Assembly (NCBI GenBank): GCA_947311845.1
Contig: CAMZMU010000027.1
Coordinates: 33,743,723-33,807,722, forward strand
Direction of reading: 5' to 3'
Origin: Poa pratensis
Lineage: Eukaryota; Streptophyta; Magnoliopsida; Poales; Poaceae
Length of the DNA stretch: 64,000 bases
Position 1 is the stretch's first letter, and each line of letters begins with the position of its first letter. This document shows positions 54,350-64,000 of the stretch, piece after piece. The notes beneath the pieces are model-generated. The model had not been told where the DNA came from and did not search any database. It saw only the letters and a list, made by a program, of their open reading frames with translations. The translations under genes were made by a program, and so were the position numbers.

Positions 54350-54986
54350 TTAACAAGGGTGAATTAAATTTCCAGAAAACTATATAGATTCTGGAGAATC
54401 TTACAATCGTAAGTCTATAATTGTCAACATATATTTCTAAACTACAGCTGCAAACAACCTTCTAAATGGTCATGATCCCCAAACCATGGCAGAGTGTCAA
54501 AAAAGCTCTGACTGACATAAATGGAAGAGTGCAATCCAAGTAGAATAGCCTCGCTGAATAAACGAAAGGTATTCGATGAAGCAATATATACCTACACCCT
54601 TGCGGGAATCAAATGGGTTTCTTCCGTAAGAGGAATGTGAACAACGAGGTGGTGAGATATAAAGCAAGGCCTTGTAGCCCAGGGTTTCACGCATGGACCA
54701 TGCATTGATTTGGATGAAATATATTCTCCAGTACTGAAACATATTTTCCGGTAATGAGTGGTATTACTTTCCAAAACCTTATTTCTATGATAGTACAAAA
54801 TCGTCTATCTGTGCAGTTGATTGACGTAGTGACCTCTTACCTTTACGGCTCACTTGATTTGGACATATACATGAAGAAACCTGATGGAGTCTCGGTCTGA
54901 ATCCAAACACTATAAAACGCAACGCGTATTGTATAAAACTCAATAAGTCTTTATACCACTTAAAACAATCATGATGCATGTGGTAC
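54350..54986 (+). pseudogene. Copia reverse-transcriptase remnant, cut by the second Tat element
   Basis: Plus-strand reading with frameshifts gives Copia phrases in order: a YIDSGESYNRK-like upstream part, KWKSAIQVE, SLNKRKVF, NNEVVRYKAR, GITFQNLISM, IDVVTSYLYGSLDLDIYMKK, then LKQS, a stop, and MWY. The usual LKQSGRMWY motif is thus cut by the LTR boundary at 54987. Stops and frameshifts show long decay. It belongs to the reverse transcriptase domain of a Ty1/copia element; its LTRs are not seen. Confidence 0.85.
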
Positions 54987-55714
54987 TGTCGGGGGGCTAC
55001 CCCGAGGTAGGGTCATGGTATGGTATAAGCTATGTCAAAGTGTGGACCGAGGTACAGTAAAACCGACATAACCAGGCCCAGAAGGGGCCGGGATACGGCG
55101 CTGGTGCAAACCGAGTTAACCAGGCCCAGAAGGGGCCGAGATATGATGCTGGGGCAAACCGACGTATGCTAACCGACATATGAATGTCGGTATCTTTGTG
55201 TCTTCTCTTATGTGCAGGGGAGGATAACCAAGGAAAGGGAATCCGGCATACCCATGCCGGATTAAAGAGAAGGGGTGCAAACTCAATGCCACGGTCACAT
55301 CCCGCATGACACGGGAGCAGGGCAAGCAGTGTGGCGCAGGTGCGAGGTGACCGGTCTCACGTACCACTGACCACGCGCGAACGTGGGAACAAGTTACAAG
55401 GCACGGACAGGCGCGTCCTGTCCATGGCAGAGGACACCATCATGACCAAGTTGCTGACCTAGTTGCTGACCAAGGCACACATGGCTACACTGCCAGTGCG
55501 GTGACAGGACAATAACTTGGTCTGGGCTATAAATAGCGCCCTTCCCCCTCCTGCATGAGAGGACGAGATATTCATGAGTTTCTTGAGAGAAGGACTGAGA
55601 AAAAGAAGCGCCCTTCCCCCTCATGCGTGCGCGCTATCCCTCCCCGGTTCCACCAGCGTCCATCGGCCCCAACTTAAGCCATCCTATGGCATCTGTCGTA
55701 ACACCACCACGACA
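54987..55714 (+). repeat. 5' LTR of the second Tat element (728 bp)
   Basis: Starts TGTCGGGGGGC and ends ACGACA. TATAAATA at 55529-55536 is a clear promoter box. An ATG at 55686 near its end starts gag. Confidence 0.9.
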
Positions 55715-58200
55715 GTTGGCGCCCACCGTGGGGCTAGCAGCGGCGCTGGCTGGTGTGTTCATCCGGACGGGTTCCATCGTCGCCTCGGGCGAGCGCGTGG
55801 TCAGTGGCCTTGTCCACATATTCGGCTCACTGAACTTCATCAGCGACAACGCGGGCTGCTTCGGTAGCAGGTCGCTCTCGAGGAACGGCTGCCTCATCAC
55901 CTTCAGGGCGTACGAGGTCTACGTCGCCACCGAGTTTGTCTACAAGTACCCCGAGCAGGTGCTTGTAGCAGAGGATCCTCCTGCTGTTTGTGCGGCTCGC
56001 GGCCGGCATACCGCTCGCCTCGGGAGCTGCGCAGAGGTCATGATGACCGGATCCGCGGGTGCTGCCAGCAAAGGAGAAACCGGCAAAGGAGATGCCGGTA
56101 AACCTGCTGCCAAGACCACCAGATCGGCGAAACTGCCGCTGGAGAGGACGGAGAACCTAATCGACCAGGCCGGTACATCCCAAGTGCCGGTCAGGATAGC
56201 TCCTCTCGAGGATCTAATCGAGAAGCTGGCTGTGCCGGTAGCTACCGGTATAGATGCTGCCCAGGCAGAGGCCGAGTTGGAGTCGTACTGGCAAAACCTG
56301 CATCAGGAGGCTCTCGCGATGGCCGAGATAAGAAGAGAGTTCGAGATAACCCTCTGTGAGTATAACAAAGCTCATGGTTTTACTCCGATAGCTACTCATC
56401 CTAGTCGCATAGAAGATGTGCGTAAAAGGGGCAGAGGCCTCAATGCCGAGATTGCTAGAGATGGTAGATCAAGTTCTAGTAAAACTCCTAGTTATGTGTC
56501 GGCTGAAAAGCCCAAGTATAGTTCTCCTGCTAAACTCTTAGAGCTGCCGAGGCAGCAAGAGCCGAGTTATCTGGTCTATCCAGAGAAGCTCGTCGCAAGC
56601 AACAAGACCGAGTTAATGAGCTAGTAGGTGTTGCTGTGTGGCAAAATGAGGCCTATCTTAAGGCTAACACAGTTGCAGGTGGGTCCCAGTTCGTTCACTC
56701 GGCTAAGGTAGTCAGTGAAAGATCTAGGGGGCAAGCTTCATCACCGCACGATGGTGGAGATCGTGACCGGAGTGTAAACTCTGGTAAAAATAAGCAGATA
56801 TAGACGTATGATCCGGCATATGCCGGAAAACAGTTAGTCGGGCAAGGCAGTGTCGGCCGGGGTAAAAGCAATCCCGGTCCGGGCAATCCAGGTGCCGGAA
56901 AAAGTAACTCGGCTGGCTGAGGTTATCCACCTCGGTATCCGACACAAAATATTGCCCGGCAGCAACAGAATATTCCGCGGGTTCAGCAGCCACAAGGTGG
57001 TGACCAGGTGGCTAACCGTTATGATAATGGTTACTCGGCTATGGAAAGAACCGGGTATCAGAGGTATGAAAGTGCGCTGGGATCCTGGTTGGGACCTCGC
57101 CAGCTGTCGGCAAATGATGCACGCTACAAGTTGGACAGGATCTTTATGTCCGAGATGCTGGAAGAGCAAGGTCCACCTGGCCCTGCATGCTTTGGACCTC
57201 GGATCACGAGGGAACCACCGGTGCCGCACTTTCAATTGAACCGAGGTAGCAAGACATATGACGGCAGTACTAAGCCGGAATATTGGCTGACAGATTATGT
57301 GTCGACAGTGCATATCGCGGGAGGAAACCGATGATGGACGGTAAGGTATATCCTGCAAATGTTGGAAGGGCCAGCCCGGATCTGGCTGAACAATTTGCGA
57401 GAGGGCAGCATTGACTGCTGGCTAGACTTTGAAGAAGCCTTTGTTAGCAATTTCTCCAGCACATATAAGAGGCCGAATCGTCCTCAGCAGCTTGCCATGT
57501 GCAAGCAGAGGAATGATGAAACTGACCGGGACTACTTGACCCGGTGGAGTACTGTTCGCAATTCCTGCGAAGGAGTTGTTAAAGCGCAGGCCATTTCATG
57601 GTTTGCTCAGGGATGCCGACACGGCTCCATGCTCTGGCAGAAGTTGCAAAGGGAATGCCGGCCACCTTGGCTGAGACAATCCGGATTGCGGATAGCTATG
57701 CACTGGGTGATCCGATGCAGCCTTGCTGAACTCGGTGGAACCAAGTAGAAGATACGCGGTTAACAATGGACCCGGACCATCCAGGCGAGGTGACCACCAG
57801 GATTTCGGGAACAAGAGGAGAGAGGACCGGGCGGATTACTGGTATGGTTCGAATCAAGTTGCTGCAGTTGGTCAAGACCAGCTAGATGCCGGCAATAGCC
57901 AGCGTCAAAAGAACAGTGGTCCTGCATGGGGCCAAAACCAGATGGGAAGAAACAGTGGAGTGACCATAGGAAGCCTTGAGAGAGAGACCGAGGTTAACCT
58001 ATGAGGCAATGCTGGATGGGCCCTGCAGTTATCACACGCACGACCCCCACAGGCCGGCTAATCATTCAACCCGGCAGTGCAGCTGGTATCAGCGCACGTT
58101 GAAGGAAGGGGGAGGATCCGGAGGAAATCAGATGGGAGCACCTCAGAGACCTCCACGCAGACCTGCACCGCTCACCGGGGCAAACGCTATTCCGTGAACG
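55686..58200 (+). pseudogene. Tat gag, broken
   Basis: The frame from ATG 55686 (MASVVTPPRQLAPTVG) starts inside the LTR and is open to 56624. After a TAG, coding continues in pieces. The capsid (retrotransposon gag) region is at about 57220-57720 (GPARIWLNNLREGSIDCWLD, QQLAMCKQRNDETDRDYLTR). A CSYH...H...C zinc-binding motif lies near 58020-58085. Several stops and frameshifts occur. The protein would package the element's RNA. The first 500 residues align with the first element's polyprotein until KLDRI. Confidence 0.85.
55717..55731 (+). other. Primer-binding site of the second Tat element
   Basis: TGGCGCCCACCGTGG, two bases after the LTR, identical to the first element. In the gag frame it codes for part of QLAPTVG. 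Confidence 0.8.
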
Positions 58201-58498
58201 CCCTCCACCGAGGCCTGCGGCTCCGAGACCTGTGGATAACAGGGAAGGCCAGAAGATGTTAACCAAGTGAATGTCGGAGGCAACAACCGCAATGCTGGTC
58301 CCAGCCGTCAGGCAGAATATCGCCAGGGTGAGTATAGAGAGGCTCATCAGAGCTATGTGGTCTTTGTGACCGAGCCAACTGACAAGCAGAGCCTGAACCG
58401 GCGTGCAATGGAGGTAAACGCAGTTATGCCGGCTGTGCCGAAATATATGAACTGGTCCGATCAGAAGATCAGCTGGAGCATGAGGACCATCCCCGATC

Positions 58499-58972
58499 AT
58501 GCCCAGCCCGGGAGGTTACGGTCTAGTGGTGGATCCGACATTCATCGGGCCCACCATCAATGTCAGGTTCACCCGAGTTCTCATTGACAATGGGAGCAGC
58601 ATCAACATCATGTACCGAGACACCATGGTGAAGATGGGCATCTCGGCAAACATGTTGCAGCCGAGTCATACAACCTTTCACGGTATAGTGCCTGGTGTCT
58701 CATGTGCACCTATGGGCAAAATTTGGGTTGATGTGTTATTCGGCACCAAGGACAACTGCAGAACTGAGAGCATCCAATTCGAGGTGGTGGACCTCGAAAG
58801 TCCATACCATGCTTTGCTCGGTAGACCAGCGCTGGCCAAGTTCATGATATCTACCCATGTGGCTTACCTCAAGATGAAGCTGCCGGGTCCTAATGGCATC
58901 ATCACCATCTCGGGTACTATAAGCGTTCCTTGGAGTGCGCCTCGGCTGGCTCTTGTCTGGCCGAGTCATTAA
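58499..58972 (+). pseudogene. Tat aspartic protease region
   Basis: An open segment contains VLIDNGSSINIM, the position of the retroelement protease catalytic Asp (D-x-G-S in Tat elements), then LESPYHALLGRPALAKF. It would cleave the polyprotein. It is separated from gag and reverse transcriptase by frame breaks. Confidence 0.85.
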
Positions 58973-59290
58973 TCATTGCTGCGGAGAAGAAGAGGATCCA
59001 TGAAGTGGTGGCGCTGGCCCAGTCCGCGCAACTCGGTATGCCGGGTATGACTAACCCGGAGCAGAGTGCGGCATTCCAGGTGCCGAAGGAACGAAGAAGA
59101 TCAACGTCGACCCGGCGTTCCCAGACCACAACGTCATCATTGGTACCGGGTTGACCGAGAAATAGGAAGGCGAGCTCAGTCACTTCCTCCGTGAGAATCG
59201 GGATATCTTTGCATGGTCAAATCAGGACCTGCCAGGTGTTCCGAGGGAGTTGGCTGAGCACTCATTGTTCGTCAGACCGGATATGAAACC

Positions 59291-60379
59291 GTGAAGCAAC
59301 CTATGCGACGTCTCTCGGATGAGAGGAGAAAGGTGATAGGCGATGAACTGGCCAGATTACTTGCATCTGGTTTCATCATGGAAGTGCTGCACCCGGACTG
59401 GTTGTCTAACCCGGTCCTGGTGGAAAAGAAAAAGGATGACCCGAACGTGGCCATTGTGTGGCGCATGTGTATTGATTTCACAAACTTGAACAAGGCATGT
59501 CCTAAGGATCCATTCCCGCTGCCTCGGATTGATCAAGTGATCGATTCCACAGCCGGGTGTGAGCTGTTATCCTTTGTAGATGCATATTCTGGTTTTCACC
59601 AGATACCGCTGAACCCTGCTGATCAAATGAAAACTGCTTTTATTACCCCGTACGGGGCTTATTGCTATCGTGTCATGACATTTGGTTTGAGAAATGCTGG
59701 TGCTACTTACCAAAGATGTATGCAAAAATGCTTGCATGATCAAATAGGCAAAAATGTGCAGGTATATGTCGATGATATCGTCATCAAAACTAAGGAGAAA
59801 TCCACTCTGATTGATGATCTCAGAGAAACATTCGCGAATCTAAGGAGATTCCGGATGAAACTTAACCCGGACAAATGTACATTTGGTGTGCCGGCAGGCA
59901 AGTTACTCGGTTTCCTCGTGTCAAGCCGAGGTATCGAGGCAAATCCGACAAAGATCCGTGCTATTGAAAGCATGAAGTTGCCGAGATGTCTCAAGGATGT
60001 GCAGAAGTTCACTGGTTGCTTGGCATCCTTAAGTCGGTTTGTTAGTAGGTTGGGAGAAAAGGCATTGCCTTTATATCAACTAATGAAGAAAAGTGACAGC
60101 TTAATGTGGACCCCGCAAGCGGATGCGGCGTTCACTGAACTAAAAAAGATGTTGGCAACTGCGCCGATATTGGCCTCACCATTACCCAAAGAGCCGATGT
60201 TGCTCTACATTGCAGCCACAAACCGAGTTGTTAGTGCAGGTGGTGGTGGAGCGAGAAGAAGATGGCAAAACCGTGCAGAGGCCGGTATATTATCTGAGCG
60301 AGGTGATCTCGTGTCCAAGCAAAATTATCCTCACTACCAGAAAATGACATATGGTGTCTATATGGCGGCAAGAAATTGA
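59291..60379 (+). pseudogene. Tat reverse transcriptase and first RNase H start
   Basis: A 362-codon open frame has reverse transcriptase blocks: MCIDFTNLNKACPKDPFPLP, SFVDAYSGFHQIPL, TFGLRNAGATYQR, and the active site YVDD (about 59765). It then goes through LGFLVSSRGIEANP and the connection region. The frame is lost at about 60240, within the first RNase H (KQNYPHYQKMTYGVYMAA). This entire domain is missing from the element at 20677. Confidence 0.93.
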
Positions 60380-60974
60380 AACATTACTTCCAAGAGCATC
60401 CAATCACAGTGGTGTGTGCGGCTCCTATCTCGGAAATCATTGGTAACAAAGATGCAAGCGGCCGAGTAGCCAAATGGGCCATTGAGCTGGCTCCTTATAC
60501 GCCACATTATGAAAGAAGAGATGCCATCAAATCTCAGGCACTGCCTGATTTCTTCGTGGATTGGGCCGAGATGCAATATGAGCCACCATTGCCTGACTCC
60601 AATTACTGGAGAATGCACTTTGATGGCTCCAAGACAAAAATTGGTTTAGGTGCCGGGTAGTCCTTACCTCGCCAAAGCAGGATCAACTGAGATATGTGTT
60701 GCAGATTCATTTTGCGGCATCTAACAATGTGGCCGAGTATGAGGCACTTGTTCATGGGCTCAACGTGGCCAAGGAAATTGGTATTCGCCGGATAGAATGC
60801 TTCGGAGACTCGGATCTGGTGGTGCAGCAAGCCTCGGGAAATTGGGATGCTTTAGACGCCAACATGGCGTTATATCGGTTTCATGTCCAGAAGATCTCGG
60901 GGTTCTTTGAAGGTTGCGAGTTCAAGCATATACCTCGGAAGAAAATGAAGCCGCCGATGTACTGTCCAAGCTAG
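60376..60974 (+). pseudogene. Tat second (archaeal-type) RNase H
   Basis: After HYERRDAIKSQALPDFFVDW the domain starts with MHFDGSKTKIGLGAG (first catalytic Asp). A TAG and frame break at about 60658 follow, then YVLQIHFAASNNVAEYEAL, CFGDSDLVVQQ and KHIPR. A second RNase H beside the first marks the Tat lineage. The first Tat element retains this domain only from YVLQIHF onward. Confidence 0.88.
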
Positions 60975-61235
60975 GTTCATCTCGGGATCCAATCCCACCC
61001 GGCATATCCTTGGAGCATCTCAGGAAGCCATCAATCAAACCGTCGCCCGAGTCCGAGTCAATCTTTATCCCGGCGAAACCGGAATCTGATGTTGTTCCCA
61101 TGGACGTCGATGTCGGGTGCATTTGGGAGAACCCGGGGACTGCTTGGCAGAACCCGGGGACTGCCAGTCAATGTCAGAGGAGGCAATGTCGGTTGAACCA
61201 ATGGAGGTGGATGAACCGATCTTTCCTGTACGCCT

Positions 61236-62496
61236 GTGCCAGGATGGGCACAGCCTATAATGTCATATATGATAGATGGGAGGCCAGATGATGAAGCCGA
61301 GGCCAGGCGAGTGCAAAGAAGATCCAAAGCATACACCATCATCAACAAAGAGTTGTACAAGAGAAGCGCAACCACAGTGCTACAACGTTGTGTTGAACCG
61401 GAGGAAGGGCAAGAGATGCTCCTGGAAATTCATCAAGGAGAATGTGGTCATCATGCTTGCTCAAGAGCCTTGGTTGCTAAGGCATTCCGGCATGGGTTTT
61501 ACTGGCCCACTGCTTTGCAACAGGCAGAAGATATCGTCAGAAGTGCGAGGGATGTCAGAGATTGCTCACAAGATCCACATGCCAGCTTCAGCACTCAAGA
61601 CAATTCCCATCACTTGGCCTTTTGCTGTTTGGTGTCTGGATATGGTGGGGGAATTCAAACCAGCCCGAGGCAACATGACTCATATGCTGGTGATGGTGGA
61701 CAAGTTCACCAAGTGGATCGAGGTGAAGCCAATCAGGAATGTGACGGCCACACGGCTGTATCTTTCTTGAAAGACATCATTTTGAGATATGGTTACCCAC
61801 ACAGCATTATCTCGGATAATGGCACAAACTTTGCTGAAGGAGCCTTTGCTCGGTTCTGTGCTGAAAAGAGAATCCGACTTGACCTAGCATCGGTCGCGCA
61901 TCCGGAGCCAATGGGCAAGTGGAAAGAGCAAATGCATTGGTGTTATCCGGCATCAAAGCCGGTTGATTGAACCACTGCTGCGATCTCCGGGTTGTTGGAT
62001 AGATGAGATACCGGCAGTACTGTGGGGTCTCAGGACCACACCGAATCGATCAACGGGCTATACGCCATTTTTTCTGGTCTATGGAGCAGAAGCGGTCCTG
62101 CCGACCGACATACAGTATGACTCGCCAAGAGTTACACTGTACACAGAAACCGAGGCAAAAGAAGCTCGAAAGATGTGTCGATCTGCTCGAAGAAGCACGA
62201 GAACTGGCCTTATCTCGGTCAGCATATATCAGCAAAATCTCTGACGCTATCATAGCCGGAAGATAAATCCTCGTGTATTCCGAGAAGGAGATTTGGTGCT
62301 TAGGCTAGTGCAGCGCAAAGCCGGCATGCACAAGTTATCACCTCCATGGGAGGGACCGTTCATTGTGAGCAAGGCTCTGCACAATGATGCTACTATCTTA
62401 TAGATGCACAGAAACCGATGAAGACAGGATGGACAAATCCGGAGAGGAAACCAAACGACCCTGGAATGTAGCTCTACTCCGTCCCTTTTACTCTTA
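61236..62496 (+). pseudogene. Tat integrase, broken
   Basis: Zinc-binding GECGHHACSRAL near 61435-61475 is followed by frameshifts. The core motifs WCLDMVG (about 61630), SDNGTNF (61816) and the C-terminal PPWEGP module are recognisable, ending at 62496. In the region of the third catalytic residue the frame is shifted (NGQVE not in frame), so no active enzyme can be made. Confidence 0.9.
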
Positions 62497-63075
62497 AGGG
62501 CGCAATGTATGTATCTCGGTTTCCTTTGAATGAAATGTTGGCACTCCGAAAAGAACTCGGGGACTGCCTTGTCTATATGCATGTGTTTTATCTCTGTTTT
62601 ATCTATGTTGTTTCTATATCGAATGGTTTTAAACCTCGTCTCAAAGTTCAAGTGTGTATGCTATCTTGTTGTGATCTTGTGACTCGACTGACGAACGCCA
62701 AATGACAGACGAACATGAAAACGAACTCGGGGACTTGGTCCAAAAATGATTCGGTATATGTTGTTTACTAACCCTGTATTTTATTTTATCTTTGTGTCGG
62801 ATGACTCTAAACCTTATCTCAAAATTTATGAGTACTGTATGCTATAATTTTGATCTTGTGACTCGACTGTCGAACGCCAAAATGGTAGACAAGAGCAAAG
62901 ATTACTAAGTATAGTAAACAAGAAAGTGAACTCGGGGACTTGGTGCAAAGTGATCCGGCATTAAGCCAGTCTCGTTGAAACTAGCAAGTTAAAGTAGCAC
63001 TGATAAAAACTTAAAGAGTATATATACATCTGCACCCGGCATTCCGGGGATTTAACGGTTCAACTTATGATAAGT
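62497..63075. other. Convergent spacer of the second Tat element
   Basis: As in the first element, two or three related units with GTGACTCGACTG and CTCGGGGACT lie between the integrase and the antisense gene. Confidence 0.65.
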
Positions 63076-64000
63076 TCAAGCAGCTGCGTTGGAGGAGCTC
63101 GGATCAGTAGGAGTGGTGCAAGTCGTAGGAGCAATCTCGGTCGCAGGATTGGTTGCCGGGTTGCTGGTGGTGTCGGATGCTCCTCCAGAAGATGTGCCGG
63201 CTGCTGCATCTGTGGCAGTGTTGGGAGTTCCAGCCTCAGGCTCTTCATCATTTTCCTCTTCCTCATCATCATCCTCTTCCTCGTCATCTTCTTCATCGTC
63301 GGAGTAGACTTGACCAGGAATGAGAGATTGGGTTTGAGCGTAGCTGGCCATGAAGGAAGCTGCCTCCTTGCGGCTCTGGATCAGTATTGGATCCGACGTC
63401 CATTTTGAGTCGGAGCGCAGGGATCGCAGTGCATTGAGGTCGATTGTCTCGTACCAAGAGAGCACAAATGTCACAGCTTGATCTGCACCGGTGCGAGCTG
63501 AGGAAGATCTCCACTCTCGGAGCCTTGTCTCGGCGGACAGCAGGCACTTGGATAACTCGGCGATGGAAGCTGGAGCTGCAGACTCTGGCCATAGAATCCG
63601 GTAAACCCGGATACCAGCATCAAGGAGCTCAGTACCGATGCACTTTAGAGGAGATATGTGAGCATCCAGAGCCGTCAGATGATCTTCAATATCCCATTCA
63701 TCCGAGATTGGGCCACACTCTGCTCTTCTTTCTCGTGCCTTCCGGGTAATGTTTGCTGCAGCGGCCTTGGAGTGGGAGAAGTGTTCTGAAGAAAGAAAAG
63801 CTACTACCGAGTTAAGTCATATACCGGCATATATCTAATGTCGGTAGAAGCAAAGGAAATGAAAAGAAAGGATAAAAGAAACTTACTGTCCATCTCGTTG
63901 TTGATCCGAGTGAGCTCGGCCAGCCAGCTGTTGCATTTAGCCTTGAGGGCATCTAGTTCTTGTTGAGCCAAGGTGGCGCAAGCCTCGGTCTGGTCGAGGA
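63076..64000 (-). CDS. Antisense Tat gene, last exon and part of the preceding one
   Basis: Exon 63785-63076 (after TTTCTTCAG) is open and follows an exon whose donor GACA|GTAAGT ends at 63887 and which continues beyond 64000. The intron position and phase (1) equal those of intron 4 in the first Tat element. Protein blocks match too: SDEWDIEDHLTALDAHISPL here against SETWDIEDHITALKARIAPL there. WRSSSARTGADQAV...SWYE, an acidic stretch (DDEEDDEEEDDDEEEE) and a Thr/Pro-rich tail follow. The exon is intact although the sense genes of this copy are broken. Confidence 0.85.

Larger units (their letters stand above)
54987..64000 (+). mobile_element. Second Tat-lineage LTR retrotransposon, decayed, truncated by window end
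   Basis: The 5' LTR (54987-55714), PBS (55717-55731), gag, protease, reverse transcriptase-RNase H, second RNase H, integrase and the antisense gene follow in the same order as in the first Tat element, but here with the central 3.5 kb present. Many stops and frameshifts break the coding. The LTR is shorter (728 against 948 bp), with shared ends. It is a different family of the same lineage. The 3' LTR lies beyond the window, so age and target duplication cannot be judged. Confidence 0.93.

Noticed and set aside
1..64000. CRISPR arrays, operons, bacterial or phage genes
   Set aside because: No regularly spaced repeats and no prokaryotic gene organisation; introns and plant transposons dominate.

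Overview
This is plant nuclear DNA, most likely from a grass and probably Pooideae. The evidence is Stowaway, CACTA, Mutator and Helitron elements, Tat-lineage Ty3/gypsy elements with antisense genes, L1-type LINEs, short GC-rich islands and introns with GT-AG borders. Nothing bacterial, organellar or viral was seen. The species cannot be fixed from the sequence alone.

About two thirds of the window is transposable elements, many with both ends and target-site duplications (TSDs) readable. In order these are: a poly(A) retroposon (642-1727); a CACTA element (2094-4639, TSD CAA); a retroposon (11233-12518); MITEs near 13 and 15 kb, one partly duplicated; retroposons at 16.9-17.6 kb and about 18.0-20.5 kb, the latter split by a Helitron (18644-20470, A^T site); and a full-length L1-type LINE (5' end 37688, poly(A) end 20655) split near its tail by an almost new Tat LTR retrotransposon (20677-31524, TSD CAGTG). 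Further right are a truncated retroposon (39803-39979), a solo LTR (44375-44774, TSD GGGAC), tRNA-derived repeats, a Mutator-like element (50057-53222, 9-bp TSD TTTATATAA) holding a short-LTR Copia-like element (50280-52357, TSD TCACC), a Copia reverse-transcriptase relic (about 54350-54986), and a second, decayed Tat element that starts at 54987 and runs off the window.

Host genes are few. Three minus-strand paralogues (6307-6665, 9890-10213, 38282-38623) encode small acidic proteins beginning MGNC, a likely myristoylation/palmitoylation signal. Each has a TATA box 100-170 bases upstream of its ATG. The first is broken by a one-base frameshift. The second and third are now separated by about 28 kb, mostly mobile elements. 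A TDP2-like phosphodiesterase remnant (48967-49980) has lost its 5' exons and two catalytic aspartates. A few exon-like segments at 43.8-48.5 kb could not be identified.

The most interesting object is the Tat element at 20677-31524. Its sense strand has a 3.5-kb in-frame deletion that fuses gag directly to the second RNase H and integrase, and the frame stays open. Its antisense strand carries an intact five-exon gene (25586-29535) whose exons join to 1,128 codons plus stop with all phases matching. The second, diverged Tat element preserves the last intron of this gene at the same place and phase. The two LTRs differ by one substitution and three one-base indels, so the deleted form moved very recently.
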